The position numbers and the translations under genes are program-made. Positions 6,548 through 7,924 of a stretch of DNA of 7,924 bases are shown piece by piece. The DNA comes from Spirochaetales bacterium (lineage in GTDB: Bacteria > Spirochaetota > Spirochaetia > Treponematales > UBA12059), in assembly GCA_004525355.1 (NCBI GenBank), contig SPCK01000082.1, positions 1 to 7,924 on the forward strand, given 5' to 3'. Within the stretch, counting starts at the first letter, position 1. Every line of letters begins with the position of its first letter. The notes beneath the pieces were generated by a model. The model did not search any database. It saw nothing but the letters and a program-made list of their open reading frames with translations, and had not been told where the DNA came from.

Positions 6548-6928
6548 ATGCATATGTTCGAGTTTCTGTTCATTGTACTGGTCGCCTTCCTTTCGGTCAC
6601 ATGCCTACTGCCCGGCAGGATCGACTCCAGCCCGCGCAGGTTTCTCTCGACGAGGGGTCTGGCCGGGCTGGCCGTCATCGCAGCCATCGGCCTCCGGGCT
6701 GCAGAATTGAATACATGGCGATCGGATGCGGCCACCATAATGACGGTGGTCTATTGTTTCTTCTTTTTCGTACTACGGCCCAGGCCGCCCAAGACCGACT
6801 CCCCTTTCCGGGTACCGATACCGCCGGAATCAGAGAACAAGGCCACAGTCCGCCGTATACTGGGTGGCCTTGGGCTGGCGGCGTCGCTAGTCTCGCTGGC
6901 TCTCCTGTTTGTTTTTTCCGGTTCGTGA
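6548..6928 (+). pseudogene. hydrolase fragment 1: N-terminal membrane segment
   Basis: Taken alone this reads as a 126-residue membrane protein. Hydrophobic segments lie at about residues 4-21 (FEFLFIVLVAFLSVTCLL), 37-50, 61-77 (an ATIMTVVYCFFFFVL stretch) and 104-124 (LGGLGLAASLVSLALLFVF). It ends SGS at a TGA (6926-6928) that exists only because of the extra T just before. It would be annotated as a hypothetical membrane protein if the frameshift were not noticed. It could conceivably still be made as a short membrane peptide. Confidence 0.7.
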
Positions 6929-7372
6929 CCTAACCCCACCGACCGGCTCCTACCCGGTGGAACAACCAGCTTCTTGGTCCTCGACGTGTCGCGTACAGGT
7001 GTATATCTGGACGCCCCGGGCCAGGCGCGGCGCTTCATGGTGCAGGCCTACTATCCCGCGGGCGCGAATGCCGCGGATTTTCCGAGAGCAACGTGGATCG
7101 CCGACCCGGCAATCCAGTCTGCCTTCGCTACCTCTGCCAATCTCCCGGCGTTTGCCCTGTCGCACTTGGGCAGTATCATGACCAACGCACGCCTGGACGC
7201 CCCTCCCACGCCGGGTATGTTCCCTGTCATCGTCATATCCCACGGGTGGTCCGGTTCTCGCGTCATGCATGCCGACCTGGCGGAGGAACTTGCCAGCAGG
7301 GGTGCGCTGGTGCTGTTGATCGATCATCCGTACGGCGCCCTCGCCGTGACCCTGCCGCCCTGCCCGAAAGGG
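6929..7372 (+). pseudogene. hydrolase fragment 2: first half of the alpha/beta domain
   Basis: From about 6960 the frame of the first fragment is in use again, downstream of its TGA. It encodes GTTSFLVLDVSRTGVYLD, a RRFMVQAYYPAG strand typical of PAF-acetylhydrolase-like proteins, and PVIVISHGWSGSRVMHADLA (about 7220-7280), the oxyanion-hole strand and turn. It then gives LLIDHPYGA before the third frameshift. The frame runs on out of register to a stop ending at 7411. The only possible start inside it is a TTG at 6974 without a ribosome binding site, so independent translation is unlikely. Confidence 0.7.
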
Positions 7373-7924
7373 GAACGGACCCGGCATTCTTGGACAAGGC
7401 TCGCGTATTGATGGAAGCCTACGCCGACGACATCGTCGCGCTTGTCACGGAAATCAGGGACGGACGTCTGCCCGATCCCCTGCGTACCATGGCCGACCCT
7501 TCCCGCACGGCGCTGGCTGGTCATTCAACGGGCGGCGGGGCCGCCGTCCTGGCCGCGATGGAAACAGAAGGCGTAGCTGGCGTATTGGGCCTGGACGCCT
7601 GGGTCGAGCCCTTGAAAGAACACATCGACGCGGGTCTCGTCATTCCCCAACTGCACCTGGGCAGCCAGCAATGGCGGGGCGGCTTCTCCGAACCGTGGTT
7701 ACGCCGCCTGGGTTTGGCCAGCGAACCATGGGCCTCCTACCGCATCGAAGGCTCCGCGCATACGGACTTTACCATGATACGCTACATTACCAGCATCGCG
7801 TCGCTCGTCGGATGGGCTGGAAAAGTGAATGGCGAGCGTTTTGCCTCGATCGCTACCGGGGTATCGTCTTCCTGGCTGATGGCTCTCTTGAAGGACGGTC
7901 CGCAGGCGGCCGTCGCAGCTTTAC
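7373..7924 (+). pseudogene. hydrolase fragment 3: catalytic half, runs off the window
   Basis: In the frame that includes 7381-7383 the sequence reads TDPAFLDKARVLMEAYADDI and continues open to the window edge. It holds the nucleophile elbow AGHSTGGGAA, the acid-bearing strand VLGLDAWVEPL and the histidine loop GSAHTDFTMIRYI. An ATG at 7411 in this frame has no ribosome binding site, so an unaware annotation might call a truncated hydrolase there. The remaining codons, including ISSSWL-like C-terminal helices, are still family-like with no further break before 7924. Confidence 0.7.

Larger units (their letters stand above)
6548..7924 (+). pseudogene. membrane-anchored alpha/beta hydrolase (PAF-acetylhydrolase-like), frameshifted, 3' end outside window
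   Basis: The intact ancestor would be a hydrolase with about four N-terminal membrane helices and a catalytic domain of the platelet-activating-factor acetylhydrolase/dienelactone-hydrolase type, acting on an ester or lipid at the membrane. Homology-like sequence runs without loss but changes frame three times. First there is an extra T in the T6 run at 6912-6917. Removing it gives FPVRDLTPPTGSYPV and avoids the TGA at 6926. Second, a G is missing at 6959-6960; restoring it gives SYPVGTTSFLVLDVS. Third, a base is missing between about 7340 and 7372; restoring it joins HPYGALAVTLP to ALPERGTDPAFLD. The likely triad is still encoded: Ser in GHSTGG (7525-7527), Asp in GLDAW (7594-7596) and His in SAHTDF (7759-7761). 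The start ATG at 6548 has GAGGA at 6537-6541 with a 6-base spacer. All other genes here are intact, which favours real, recent decay over poor sequence, though base-calling error remains possible. Confidence 0.75.

Noticed and set aside
6926..6928. TGA stop in the hydrolase gene as a selenocysteine or read-through codon, because the same frame resumes downstream
   Set aside because: The residues between 6918 and 6958 match the family (TPPTGSYPV) only in another frame, so a paired frameshift explains the stop better than recoding.
7345..7380. Programmed -1 frameshift site at the third break of the hydrolase gene
   Set aside because: No X-XXY-YYZ slippery heptamer is present in the required frame, and the gene has two further breaks.

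Overview
This window looks like a stretch of chromosome from a free-living, GC-rich bacterium (about 60% GC by eye). The best guess is a member of the Spirochaetota. The grounds are a CarD-family regulator placed directly before ispD, which I recall as a common spirochaete arrangement, and the general look of the HslO, TldD and CarD proteins. No marker gene settles the phylum, so this is an inference. There are no tRNA or rRNA genes, CRISPR arrays or insertion sequences, and no gap between genes is longer than about 100 bases.

Left part, minus strand (1-1568): three genes read leftwards. These are a SpoU/TrmH-family RNA 2'-O-ribose methyltransferase, a CarD-family RNA-polymerase-binding regulator, and the first 77 codons of ispD (MEP isoprenoid pathway), which runs off the window. 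The methyltransferase and carD each have a recognisable sigma70-type promoter whose -10 box lies only 8-9 bases before the ATG, as expected for leaderless or nearly leaderless mRNAs.

Middle, plus strand (1642-5487): a tight operon of tldD, tldE (pmbA-like) and a class I/II PLP aminotransferase. tldD and tldE overlap by four bases and the aminotransferase follows closely. TldD keeps its HExxxH motif and C-terminal cysteine; TldE lacks the metal site, as usual for the pair. The tldD promoter appears to be back-to-back with the methyltransferase promoter, with both -35 boxes in one 9-base palindrome. The operon ends in a clear intrinsic terminator that lies inside the 3' end of the convergent next gene.

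Right part (5501-7924): hslO (redox chaperone Hsp33, minus strand, four zinc cysteines intact) diverges from a plus-strand gene for a membrane-anchored alpha/beta hydrolase of the PAF-acetylhydrolase/dienelactone-hydrolase type. That gene is broken by three single-base frameshifts at about 6912-6917, 6959-6960 and 7340-7372, although its whole length, including the Ser-Asp-His triad, can still be read by changing frame. It runs off the right edge. A 43-base nested inverted repeat with a T-run on the minus side lies between hslO and this gene.

I see no convincing new defence or mobile system. The observations most worth following are the tldDE-aminotransferase operon, the leaderless-type promoters with a shared divergent -35 palindrome, and the freshly decayed hydrolase gene.
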